In this document: piece after piece, positions 24,298 through 35,846 of the stretch
How positions within the stretch are numbered: the stretch's first letter is position 1
Layout of the letters: each line of letters opens with the position of its first letter
From: Acanthochromis polyacanthus
Taxonomy: Eukaryota; Chordata; Actinopteri; Pomacentridae
NCBI RefSeq assembly: GCF_021347895.1
Contig: NC_067116.1
Location: 37,025,639-37,089,638 of the forward strand
DNA: 64,000 nucleotides
Direction: 5' to 3'
Translations under genes and position numbers: made by a program
The notes under the pieces: model-generated
What the model saw: only the letters and a program-made list of their open reading frames with translations
What the model was told of the DNA's origin: nothing
Database searches by the model: none

Positions 24298-25234
24298 ATA
24301 GTAGAAGTTTGTTAATATTTTTCAGTGTTTTCCTGCTGCTGGCTGATGTGTGGAAGAACAGAGTGCCGAAAAACTTCCCTCCTGGACCGTGGGCTCTACC
24401 TTTCATTGGTGATCTGCATCACATTCAACCTGCAAGACTTCATCTGCAGTTCACAGAGGTAGAAATCCCTAGATAATAATAATATTTATTCAAGTCTAGG
24501 AAGATGAAAGTGACTTTGCAAACTGCAGACAGCAGGGACAGCATTTTCTTTGTGAAAGCAGTACATTAAAGTACAGGAAACTGAAAACACTGAATTGCAT
24601 TGCTTTGTATTTTAAAGCATGTCATATTATCCATTGTGTAAAATCTAAAAGAACATCCAGATGTCAAATTAAGGTCAAGGAGCAGAAAGTATGAATGATG
24701 TTAGGAAGATATTTACATTTTTTTCTCATGAATTTGTAAATTAATTAAATGTACTTATAGAAATGTTTCATTTGTAGCACTTGTTTGTGTGTTTGCGTTG
24801 TTTTGCAGATCTGTTATATTTTCAAAATGATTTGAGAGTTGACTGTTTGATATTTCCAGATCGTCCATCTGCACATGGACTGCCACTCTGTTTGCACAAA
24901 TAATATTGAGAAAATTCTAATGCCACACTCTAAGCTGTATATTTAGTCATTACGTAGAGTCAAGCAGCCATTATTAGGTTCAGTGATGGGTTCAATCCTT
25001 AGTCTCTTAGGACTGCAACACTGACTTCTGCAGGACTGGGAGTAATGGCCTGTTTCATCTCAGCCCAAGTGCTGTTCTGTTATTGGACTTGGATTGGCCA
25101 TAAGGATGACTTTGTAGGCGGGTCATCAGATCTGTGGATGTATCTTGGATGCTTGCGTAAAAAGAGGATCAGAGCTGGCTCTGAACATTGTTGGACTGTC
25201 TTGGTTGGTCTCTTCAGTGTCATATGATCATCAG

Positions 25235-25745
25235 GGATGTTGACTTCATCCAACCCTGACTTTCAGTGCGTACTTCAATCGTTTGCAGCCAAGTATGAAG
25301 AGCCTGAGATGTCAGTCGCCACCTCCAAGTCCAAGGCCATGGTTTGCTGTTTCAAATCAGTGGACTGCTCCCTCTGGGCTAGGGGTGTGGTACTGCCCCA
25401 AATGAAGGAGATCTCATTCATAGATAATGGGAAAACGGAGACTGACAGCCAGCTCAGTTCAGCATCAGCAGTAAAATAGGCGTTAGACTGGATTGTCATA
25501 GTGAAGAGGGAATTGAGCTGAAAAGGGGTACTCTCAGTTTACCTATTAAAAAACATTCCAACCCACATCTATGGTTAGGACTTCTGGGTAGTGACTGAAA
25601 GAGCAAGACTGTGGGTACAAGTGGCCGAAATGAGTTTCCTCCATAGGGTGGCTGAGCTCAGCTGTAGAGATTGAGGAGCTTGGATATCCAGAGAGAGCTC
25701 AGCAAAGGTGCTCCTGTGGAACAGTTGAGGTGGTTATACCATCTG
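25235..25745 (+). mobile_element. LINE reverse-transcriptase fragment in intron 1 of copy C
   Basis: Plus-strand frame FQCVLQSFAAKYEEPEM, TSKSKAMVC, VDCSLWARGVVLPQMKEISF continues past a stop into IVIVKRELS and, in other frames, VAEMSFLHRVA-like residues. These match the region after the YADD box in a common fish LINE (consensus pattern LxxFAAECExAGMxxSTSKSEAMV...VVKRELSxKAK...AEMSFLRRVAGL). Truncated at both ends and broken. Confidence 0.68.
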
Positions 25746-28250
25746 ATTCAGATGCCTTCAATGCAACTTACTTAGTTTTCTGCATTAGTCTCAACATTCA
25801 GTCATGTGTGGCAGTTTGGATTTTTAGGAGACATTTAATATTTGTTCTAGCTGTCTGAAGCTGATATGACATCTCAGTGTTGCATCACAAATTGTGATCC
25901 ATTGTGCAAGACTTAGAAGAAAATACAGATGTAAAATTAATGCACTGAAGTAGAGTCACCTCAGTGTTACACCACAACATCAATCTGTTGTCTGTGCTCA
26001 GTTTGCAGAGAAATATGGAAACATCTTCAGCCTTCGTCTCTTTGGTGGAAGGGTTGTGGTCATCAATGGCTACAAGCTTTTGAAAGAAGCCCTGGTCCAA
26101 CAAGGAGAAGACTATGTAGATCGTCCCTCCATACCGTTGTTTGATGACATGTTGGGGAATAAGGGTATGGTTTGTTGCTTTATATCTTAAATGTTGCTAA
26201 ATGGTGTTTTGTTTTTGTTGTTTTAGAAAAAACAGCACCATCAGTTTATTTCAGGTCTAATGCTGTTTTGTGTCCCCAAAAGGCATTGTGCTGTCAAATG
26301 GTAATCCATGGAAGCAGCAGAGGAGATTTGCTCTTCATACCCTCAGAAACTTTGGTCTGGGCAGGAAATCTCTGGAGTTGTTTATCCAGGAGGAGTGTCA
26401 ATATCTCACAGAGGCTTTCCAAGAACCGCAAGGCACGAAATATCACACTGATTTACAATGAAGCGTTACTTATCACTATTTTGTTTTATTATTAAGTGCT
26501 AATCACATGGACGTGTCATTTTCTGTTTCACTCCAACTTTTCATACCAGAAGCAGGCAACAAGATGACTGTGCAATCAGATCATGAACCAAAATATATAG
26601 TCACAAGTTAAAGGAAGAGATATCATATGGCTGATCAACCCAGCTCTAAAGAATTTTTTAAATATGCTTTGACCTGCATTTTTTTTTTAACAAATCCTCT
26701 GTATCTTGTCTACATTTTTTAAATTTATTTTACAGGGAAGCCTTTTAATGCCCATATATTGATCAACAATGCTGTGTCCAACATCATCTGCTGTTTGGTG
26801 TTTGGGCATCGATTTGAGTACACTGACAAGCAGTACCAGACTATTCTCCACAACTTTAATGAGACAGTGCGTTTGCAGGAAGGTTTGTTGATCCAGGTAA
26901 GCCGCCAAAATCCAATAGTCATATTTAAACCAGAATTTATGCAAAACATAAAAGTCAAATGTGCATTTTAATAACAATATGGTAAAAGCATCCCACTACA
27001 AATTATGCATATCCAACAATGTAAAAACACTCTATTTGAGCAAACCCAAGAGTGGATCAGTTGATACATATAACACTCTTCAAGTGAAAGCACACTAACA
27101 TTATCAGTAAAAATTGCTTAAAGTGTCAAAGGTGACGAATAATTCTCATCCACAGAAACCTGACAGAACTATCGAACATTTAAATATTAATCCTGTCAAA
27201 CAATTTGATAACTGTCTTCCTGCTCTGTAGATTTACAACACAGTACCCTGGCTGATGAGATGGCTGCCTGGACCTCATCGGAGGATATTCACTGCGATAA
27301 ATGAGAACATTGACTTTATAAAAATTGAGATCAAAGAACACAGAGAAACCCTCGACCCCTCATCACCAAGAGACTACATCGACGCCTTCCTTATAGAAGT
27401 GGGGGATGTGAGTGTTTCAGAATATTTATTTTGTGTTTGATCCCTTTTTTGCCTTTCCAAACTAATATGTCAATAGATTCTCGTGTCTGTCTCATTTGTC
27501 ACCGACAGAAGGAAGATGAAGATGCTGGTTTTGATTTCAGCAATTTGAGATTTTGCACTCTGGACCTGTTTGGTGCTGGGACTGAAAGCACTAGCACTAC
27601 TTTACGCTGGGGATTGCTATACATGATCAAGTACCCTGATATACAAGGTATTTGTATGAGTCAACTAACATCTTCAGTGGTTCTGGATTTTTGTGTTCTG
27701 GATTTTGTGGTCATATTATTAAATCCCCCTTCCTCATGTGTGTTTTTACTTCCTCCTTTTGTCAGTCTTTCCCTCCTCTTTTGATTGCCCTCTTTAGTTT
27801 CACCTGTATCTTGTGAACCACCTGTGTCCTGTCTCTTCAATTAGTTCTCAGGATATAAATAGTCTTGTTGTTCCATTGTCATACTAGTTTTTTGCTGTTC
27901 TCCTGTTTTCATGCTTATGCTCCAAGCTTGTGCTCTCAGGTTTGTGTTGTGGTGGAGACGGAATGAATATTCGGATCCGTTCGTCTGGTCTCCTGGGTCC
28001 AAATGTTACCTTCGTTTTGTCTTCAGTTAAACTGAAGAATTCCCAAACAGCGGAGGTCTTCAGCATCTTGTCCTGTGTTTATGCAACGACGTGAAGCATG
28101 ACATCAGAGTCGGCAGCCACCATGGCCATTCGGGTCGTGGTTACAAACACGAATGGATGAGCCGAGATGAGCCAAACACGGTGGGAATAGCCAAAGTGGG
28201 GTGAAGGGAAGAGACGAGCTCCGAATATTTTCGTCTGGGGGGAGGAAGGA

Positions 28251-28290
28251 GTGATCACATAGACATATGTGTATATGTTTATGTGATCAC
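28251..28290. repeat. 40-bp near-palindrome
   Basis: GTGATCACATAGACATATGT is followed directly by an arm whose reverse complement is GTGATCACATAAACATATAC: 17 of 20 positions pair with no loop. It lies within a nested repeat in intron 6 of copy C. Confidence 0.8.
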
Positions 28291-28499
28291 ACGATGAGAT
28301 GAGCCGATGTGGGCCGAAGGCAGATGGAAGACAGTAACGCCGCATATTCTTTCCGCCCGGTAACATCCGACCGGGGTAGCACCGTAGCGAACGAATATTC
28401 CCAGAGGAAAATTTTACTGCTCAAAGCTTGCTCTTCTACAACTCAGGAGACAAATTTGAGATTCTCATGTCAGCCTCATTTTAGTTTCTATTTTGTCTA

Positions 28500-28800
28500 A
28501 AGGTTTCTCATATGTTTCTCCTAAAATTCACCAGGAGAAATAGGTGAGACAGGATAATTAGAGGGAGTCATACTTGAGACTTGTGGGAGATACCTTGCTA
28601 ATCTCAATACAGTGTGTTTAATGGCTCCTTTATTTCTCCTCTGGAAAAGAAAATGAACAATAGTGGAGCTTCTACAGAGCAATATGTGAGACTCACTCAC
28701 ACCTCCACATGAGCACGACAGACTCAAAATTGAACCCCGGTCTTCTGGGTGTCAGCCAGTCACTCTACCCACTGAGCTATGCCACCCTATGCATATATTA
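28500..28800 (-). repeat. tRNA-derived SINE-like repeat, antisense
   Basis: The minus strand starts GTGGCATAGCTCAGTGGGTA, then GAGTGACTGGCTGACACCCA and GGTTCAATT, giving recognisable box A and box B of a tRNA head. A body rich in GAGA/TCTC motifs follows. The same kind of body seems to continue at 29210-29560. It is not a functional tRNA gene, because acceptor and T-stem pairing are not maintained. Confidence 0.6.
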
Positions 28801-31690
28801 GTCTGCACACACACACCTTATAAATGCTGCAACAAATAAGAAGTTGCCAGGATACAGCCTAAACATCTTGAGGCACTTATAATAATATATGGTGACTTCA
28901 ATCATGTCACCCTCTCCTCCCACTTGACTGGATTTATCATTCTAAACACCACGGATCATCCACTCATAATATCGTGATGGGCCTCTCTCTGGACTGCAGG
29001 ACGGAAAGATATAGAAGATCTTTGTACCCATAGCGATCAGGCTTTATAATTCTATAGCAAATAGCAGATGAGCTGACAGACAAATGAATTTCCCTTTTGG
29101 GATGAATAAAGTAATCTGAATCTTTATTAATTAATTTAAAAAAAATATCATGTGGATTACAATGAAGTCAACATGCTAGATGATTAAAAACAACCAAAAC
29201 GTTGACCTGAGTCTGAGAATTCAGTGAGCGCTTGTAGAGATCTCTTCATCTGTTCTCTCTGAGCTTAGTATGAGATGCATGAACTGAAGCTGGGATGAGA
29301 ACAGATTGAGTTCTTAGAGAGAGCTCTCTGATTTCTCAGCCTGAGATCACAAAGAGACACAAAAGTTGAGAAACTCTGAGAATTATATGAGAGCTTGTTG
29401 AGATCTCTTCTGAAACTTTAAAGGAGACTAAACTGAGATTTAGTGCATCTTATTGCTCAGGAGAAAAAAATGAGACACAGGAGAAATAAGCCTTAGTCTC
29501 AGTTTGGTGTCACACAGATCTCAAAGTTGTCTAGGAGAAGTAAATGAAACATTTTTGAGATCTCTTTTTGAATTTTCTTTTCCTCTGGGTTCGGATATTG
29601 GGGTCCAGCCCTAGAGTCAACAGAGGGGCAGCACTGATGCCTTGGCTGAGGAGTTCTTTGTCTGGATGGATCAGGGATGTTTTGTTACACACTCCTACTT
29701 TCCAGTATTCTTTCAGGTCATCTAAACACCTGTCACCATCAGCTCCTGAGTTGGCTAGCCATCGACCTGCCAACCTCCTGCCAGCTTCAGTTCTTGTTTT
29801 TGTTTGTCATTGACCTGCTAGTTTTGTGCAAGCTCTAGAGTCAGACAGCCTTTATCCAGCTACGCCTAGATTGTCCCAGGTCCTGAGCTTGACGACTGCC
29901 TACCAGCTGAACACAAAATCAGCCAGTTTTCTGCCTGATTCTGCCCCGCACCCTTATCCTCTGAAGCCTTTCAGAAGGCAGTGCGGTTCAACTGACATTG
30001 GGTATCACCACTCCCTAGCTCCCAGTCCTCACAGCTTCCCAACACCCAGGTTTCACCACTCTCCAGTGTGGATGGCCTGGCTCTGCTGCCAAGCATTTTG
30101 GTGGTCCTGTAGCCACAGTCCTGCACTTGGTTGAAACCTCTCATGTCCTGCGTCTGTTTCTGCATCTATGGATGTCGAGTTCAGGCCCTGTTATGTTCAG
30201 CTGACACAAAGACTGTGCCTAAGTCTGTTAAAGTCTTCCCTTCCAGAGGCTGTTGCTGAGTCGTTCAATGCTTCTCCAGGATCCAAATATGTTTCTTGAC
30301 TGGTTTCTGCATCTGAGAGTGCCGCTGTCTCTTCTGTTCCCAAGTGTGAGAGGGTTGCCGTCACTGGTGTTCCTGTGTTTGAAAGTCACCATCTTTTCTG
30401 TCCTGGAATGTGCCACAAGGGTCACCCCACATCAAGCTCAGGCCCTGCAACGGCCAGCTGACACAAAGACTTTCCAGAATCAGCTGACATTTCCCCTGCT
30501 CTAGAGTCTAAGTTGGTTATAGCAGAGACATCTCTTGAGATAGGTGACAGCTGCTTCGCCTCTTGGTCAAGTGACACCAAGACTGCTCCTGAGTCAGCCG
30601 AGAGCCTGCCTGTGCCTACAGGCTGCCCTCTTAAGTAGCTCCACATGCCCAATCAACCTTCGAGCTACTCATCCGACTGGTCCCAACCTTTGCCCTGCCT
30701 TTGGGAACCTTTCCGACTGCTTAGTGTAGTTTTGGTTAACTCATGTTCATAAGTCATCGTGTCTTGACTCCTCAGTCAGTTCTCAGCATGTAAAAAGTCT
30801 TGTCTTTCTTCTTGTTCTCCTGCTGTTTTCATGCTTTAGCTCCATGCTTGTGTTCCATGTGCGCTCAGATTGGTGTTTTTTGGATTTCTAAGTTTTGGGT
30901 TATGTTTTTGCATATCTTTATTTGTCTCTGGGACTTTTACTTGGTATTTTAACTGGATCACCAGCTCTCACCTTTTGTTTTAGTTATATTGAAGTTTCCC
31001 TTGTTGTTTTCATCCATCTGCCATATCAGCATTCGGGTCTTTTCCCTCACCAATTTGTGACACCATTCCTGCATCTTTTGTAAGCATTGTGCAATGACTT
31101 TATATTATCAGGGGTCTCTCACAGGTCAGTCCTGTATTGGGAGAGAAAGTATGTAAACTGATGCTGTTTTCTGCTTTCATTATGTGCAGAGAGAGTCCAG
31201 GCTGAGATAGATGCTGTGATTGGTTCATCCAGACAGCCCTCTCTGACTGACAGAGAAAATTTACCCTATACTGATGCAGTCATCCATGAAATACAGAGAT
31301 ATGGCAACATCGTCCCACTCAATGTGGTCCGCATGGCAACCAGGGACACCACACTGGATAAGTACACAATCCCAAAGGTACACAATCCACAGACAACACC
31401 TAAACACGGAAATATGATAATTTACGAAAGAACGAGTATGGATAATCAGGAATGACCTGATTTTCAATGTGCTGTTTATATATACTTCTGTAGCAACGTC
31501 AAATCTCAGATTATAAATTAGATAGTTAGACATTTTTGAAGAACCAACTGGAAGATTAGTGAATCATTAGGTACAGAGTAGTTCATAATTATCTATAAAT
31601 TGATTGAGTTAACATTAAGCAGTAAAAAATAGTAACTACTCATTCTACTACTACTACTCATGGTAGTTGCTTTTTTTTGTGTCCCCTTAA

Positions 31691-32003
31691 GTATGAATGG
31701 ACTTGCTCTTATATAGCGCTTTACTACTCATCAGAGTACTCAAAGTGCTTATACAACAATTGTTTCCATTCACCCATACGCTCACACATTCTCACTCTGG
31801 TGGGGACGGAAGCAAGGCCAATCCGCACCTACAGCCCCTTCGACCACCACCAACATTCACACACACACGAAGAGCACTGGAGGCAAGGTGGGTTAAGTGT
31901 CTTGCCCAAGGACACAACAGCACATGACTAGGCGAGAGCGGGAATCGGACCGCCAACCCTTCGATCATTGGACGACCCGCTCTACCACCTGAGCCACAGC
32001 CGC
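31691..32003 (-). repeat. tRNA-derived SINE, antisense, intron 7 of copy C
   Basis: Minus strand: GCGGCTGTGGCTCAGGTGGT, AGAGCGG (box A), GGTCCGATTCC (box B), GTCCTTGGGCAAGACACTTA, and a tail AAAGCGCTATATAAGAGCAA. Same architecture as the SINE at 3745-3992 but clearly diverged from it, so a separate insertion. Confidence 0.72.
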
Positions 32004-33063
32004 TTTATTTTATTAAGTAAAATAAAACATCATACTTAATAGTTATTCACTGTCTTCACAGTTATTTTCAGATTTCTCACCAAGTCATATTTACATGAAT
32101 AGTCACAGCAGTGTAATTACTTCTAACAGCAGAAATGCAGAAACACAGTTTGCACCAAATTAATTAAGTTTGCTATTTGAGGTTGGACTTGTGTGGAAAG
32201 TCCACAATGGCAAAGACAAGCAACTTTTCAAAAATATACTTCGTCTTTTTATATTGGCTGTGTAAAAAGTGACTTATATAGAAATGCACTTGTATTTTAA
32301 AGTAGCATGATCATTCTGTCAACTGTTTGAAAGGTCATGAATGGATGATTTACTGATATGACTTGTGATATTTCAAATATTTTTACAAAGCTGGTTAATT
32401 TACTTTTCTAGCCTGTGTTGTTTCTTCAGGGTACAGTGATAATGCCGTCGCTGCACTCAGTCCTCAATGATGAGTCAATATGGGAAACTCCACACTCCTT
32501 CAACCCTCAGCACTTTCTGGACCAAGACGGTAAATTTCGGAAGAGAGAGGCCTTCCTCCCTTTTTCTGCAGGTGAGTCAGTGGTTTTAATATTGTGATGC
32601 GGTGATTTAGTGAAGGACCGCAATGAGGCCACATATCACCTTTTCCTTTCAATGTGTTAAATTAACTTACTTTGCCATTAAAACTCTCTTGACATGTTTG
32701 TATGTTGACGACTGAACTGTCCTGATAATGCACAAAATAAAACTGTCATTTGTGCAAAACTTTATTTTTATTTTTTAAATGTGCAATTTCATTTCAAGTA
32801 CTTTATTATGTTTATTATAAGAATTTTTAAACATATGAATTATGTAAATGAAACTCAGCTGTTGTGTATTCTCAGGTAAGCGGGTGTGTCTTGGGGAACA
32901 GCTGGTCAGGATGGAGTTATTCCTCTTTTTCACCTCCCTCCTTCAGAGATTTTCATTCTCTGCGCCTGCTGGAGAGAAACCTAGTCTGGAGTATACCATG
33001 GGAGGCATTCGCTCTCCAAGACCTTACCGCCTCTGTGCCACACCACGATAAACCACTAAAGAC

Positions 33064-33069
33064 AATAAA
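33064..33069 (+). promoter_or_regulatory. Polyadenylation signal, copy C
   Basis: AATAAA 13 bp after the stop; a second AATAAA lies at 33118. The second is a more usual distance. Confidence 0.45.
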
Positions 33070-33139
33070 TCACTGTGTTCCACTATGTTTGTCTTGTAAT
33101 TCATCAATAATGTCTGCAATAAACTATTATGCATTGCTA

Positions 33140-34110
33140 CAGTGGTCTAGTAGTCATGAAAAAATGTTTTTATATCATGTCCAGTCACTCCTAGAGCTCT
33201 TAAGTTTTTATGATAGCATTATTCAAACACATCTCTGAAAAAATAATCATACATTTTAGTTTTTTCATAGATTTATTACAGGTCTCCTGGAAAAATTAAA
33301 AAAAAGAACTGCTGGGTCAAAAATATTCATACAACAATACATAAATGTCCCTTGGCCATTTCACTTCAACTGAACGCTTTTTGTAGCCGTTCACAACCTT
33401 TGGGAAGGCTTCTGGTTGTATCTTTGACCACTCCTCTGGTGCAATTCAACTAGATTTATTAGCTTTTGACACTTGCTTTTCCATCATAGTCCACAGGTTC
33501 TTGATGGTGTTTAAGCCAGGACTTAAACCTTAATTCTCACCTGATTTAGCCATTTCTTTGATTGTTTTGATGTGTGTTTGGAGTCATTGTCATGTTGAAA
33601 CACTCAATTGCTTCCAGACCCAACCTTCTGGCAAATCATTGTAGGTGTTCTTGAAAAATGTGGAGAAATATTCTTTGTTTTTAATTGTATTTACTTTTGT
33701 TTACTTCTTTACACTACTTCCACTGCTGGCAAAACAGCCCGCGAGCATAATACTGCTACCACCATGCTTGGTGTTTCAGGGGTTAAGGGGCTCAGCCTCT
33801 CTCTTCAAATCATATTTCTTGTCATTATGGCCAAATTGCTCCACTTTTGTTTCATCTGATTGCAAAACGTTCCTTCTGAAGGCTTTTTCTTTGACAGTGT
33901 GGCACAACTGTCTACACCACCAAAAGTGATAGTTCAAGTTGCTGTGTGTGTTTTTGATCCAGCAAGTTTTCTGTCCAGAATACCTGTTTTTTTTTTTATG
34001 ACAAAGATGCATGTCTTCCATTGATTATCACGGAAAATTAAGAGTTCAAGTAGCGATTGGAAATTCAAGACTGCTATGATATCCATAATTTTTGCAATTG
34101 TAAACCTTTG
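33140..34110 (-). mobile_element. Tc1-like transposon relic downstream of copy C
   Basis: Antisense remains of a Tc1 element: CTGCTGGGTCAAAAATATTC, GCTTCTGGTTGTATCTTTGA, CACTCCTCTGG, TGTTTGGAGTCATTGTCATG, AGCATAATACTGCTACCACC and TTTGTTTCATCTGATTGCAA correspond in order to transposase-coding blocks on the minus strand. Frames are broken. Shorter versions lie in intron 1 of D and E and in the 3' flanks of B, D, E and F. Confidence 0.65.
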
Positions 34111-35573
34111 GTCATGCCTGTATATTCAAGAAGTCAGGGGAAATCACGTTCCTACAATCATTTCTACCACACATTGATTTCTTAAGATTAGAAAAAACTT
34201 GATTTGTGTGTAAATCAATTAAACCAAGACTATTTCATGTTTCTCATTCAGACGGCTGATTGTTAAATATCACGCTGTAGTTTCAGTCAGACGATTTATG
34301 ATACCTGCTGTTATCAGCAATTCAGATTGGAAGTATATTAGATTCCTCAGTAAGACTTTGTGGAGTCTGAAATTTGTACAACAGAAAATTTTAATAAAAT
34401 TTTGTCTTTCTGAAAATTTTGTGGTCTGAAGCACTAAATTTTAGTTCATTACATATATGCTGAATAGCACGCACAAACCTTCAGACTTAGGTTAACTTTC
34501 TCATACAAGTAACAGTTTTGTACACCAACATTCCTTGACTATTCATGACAGATGTGAAGAAAATAGAGTTATGAGTTGTGAGTTGGGTTGGCACCAGATC
34601 CAGTGTAATCAAAACTGGGAACTGCAACAATTTGAGTACAAAATATGTCCTCCATTGGAGTTGAGGCAAACAGTGATCCCTCAGTGATCCCTACAAGGCA
34701 TCTGATGTTGTCTTGTGGGATGTATTTACACTTTTCCTGCAGTGCAACCACCAGCTGCTGTTGTTCTATGACCTTGGAACTCAGGTGGCAATAAGCTGAC
34801 CAAGTTGATCCCACAGCTGTAGCATTTGCAATAGATCTAGAGAATAAGCAGACCACAGTGTCACTTCAAGCGTCTGCTACTTCCAATAGTTACTGGTGAT
34901 GTGTGCGGCTCAGGCTGAAGTACACTGTCAGTGTAATGATGGACAGCTTTATTCCAGTTGGTGCCAATCAAAACTGTTACTGATCCTCACCATACCACTC
35001 AAAAAAGCATCAATGTGGGGACACATCTATTTCATTTTAAGACAGGGAGGAAACATTTTCATGTTTCAGTTACATATGTAACGTTTATAAACAGATTAGT
35101 TTATTGGGGTTAAATCAGTGACGGTAGAGATATTTATTTTTTTTTATTTTTGAGGCAGTTTTTTCTGTATATTTTCAAAGTTTTCTATTAGGAGGACTTG
35201 GAGGCTTGCCTAAATGTGTTATGGGGGGTTTGTTCTGACATACGTTCAGTTTTGTTTGTACATGTTATCAACTGGACAGTTGGACACTTGATAAATAAAA
35301 CATACACACAGTGTTTTTACTGAAGATAAAGTTGAAGCTAATGACCTGCACGACTATAAATTATTAACAAATGCAAAAGTTAACCGAACTATAAGTGTAT
35401 CAGACTGTCATATGAATTGAAAAATGGTAGTTCTATATCCTTTAAATGAAATTTTATTGAACTGATGTGAAGACGCAGTTTATGTTTTGTTCACCTGTCT
35501 GGTTTTTAGAAATTTTTGTCAGCTTATAGTATTATTTACTGAATCCTTATTGAATTGCTATGTCGAATAATTT

Positions 35574-35766
35574 AAGACCTTCAAAATAAGGGCACGTGTG
35601 TGTGTATGTGAGCTCTGTAGTACGATCAGGACTAATAATTTTGACTGTAGCACAATATTTCTATACAATGATATTACTTCTTTCTTTCATTTCTTGTACC
35701 AAAGTAAAAACTATTATTCATTACTGAAGGGCACATACACACATATGCTCTTATTTTGAAGGTCTT
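35574..35766. mobile_element. Inverted-repeat (MITE-like) element upstream of copy D
   Basis: The left arm AAGACCTTCAAAATAAGGGC (35574-35610 with GTGTGTGTATGTG) is nearly the exact reverse complement of the right arm ending GCTCTTATTTTGAAGGTCTT (to 35766): about 35 bp with few mismatches and a 193-bp span. It ends 80 bp before the ATG of D. The same structure precedes copy E, and remnants precede B, C, F and G. Confidence 0.6.
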
Positions 35767-35846
35767 TTGCAGATTGTTATGAAACAAGGAGTCCTTTGCA
35801 CACACTGACTGTGTTCAGTCGGGATAGCTGCAGTTAAAGTGAAGGA

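Larger units (their letters stand above)
27690..31062 (+). mobile_element. Decayed LTR retroelement (gypsy-like?) in intron 6 of copy C
   Basis: Two direct repeats about 2.9 kb apart look like LTRs: around 27840-27950 and 30775-30880 both read TCAGTTCTCAG/TTAGTTCTCAGG, then TAAATAGTCTTG/TAAAAAGTCTTG, then GTTCTCCTG(CT)GTTTTCATGC. The right copy continues to GGGTCTTTTCCCTCACCAAT and ends TTTGTGACA at 31062, a familiar LTR terminus, after which normal intron 6 sequence resumes. The interior (about 29560-30730) is C/T-rich without an intact gag-pol frame, and other repeats are nested between 27955 and 29550. The left boundary and target duplication were not resolved. Confidence 0.5.
22421..33051 (+). 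pseudogene. Cytochrome P450 2J/2P-like, copy C, exon 1 split by an LTR-like insertion
   Basis: Exon 1 is in two parts, 22421-22464 and 24302-24458, separated by a 1,833-bp TG...CA element flanked by the duplicated 4 bp ATAG. Taking one ATAG copy, the two parts add to exactly 201 bp, the exon length in every other copy, and the frame is open across them. Remaining exons: 26002-26164, 26283-26432 (GC donor at 26433), 26736-26896, 27231-27407, 27509-27647, 31190-31377, 32430-32571, 32876-33051. All are intact, including AGTEST in the I-helix, EIQR and FSAGKRVCLG. The insertion is the only lesion seen, so inactivation looks recent. As it stands the anchor and start codon are cut off from the catalytic part. 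Expression would need an alternative first exon or splicing around the insert. Annotation software may still call this a gene from exon 2 onward. Confidence 0.8.
33052..35846. other. Intergenic region C-D
   Basis: Contains the 3' UTR of C, a long Tc1 relic (about 33140-34110), AT-rich sequence homologous to the B-C spacer (about 34120-34480), an unassigned stretch at 34480-35100, and the inverted-repeat element upstream of copy D. No gene is recognised. Confidence 0.6.

Noticed and set aside
28700..28795. Candidate tRNA gene on the minus strand
   Set aside because: Box A and B are visible but the stems do not pair and it continues into a SINE body. The same applies to 3745-3992, 31691-32003 and 1455-1748.
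29568..30729. Proline-rich frames in several phases between 29568 and 30729
   Set aside because: Short, mutually overlapping, and inside a decayed LTR element; no conserved domain or splice structure supports a gene.
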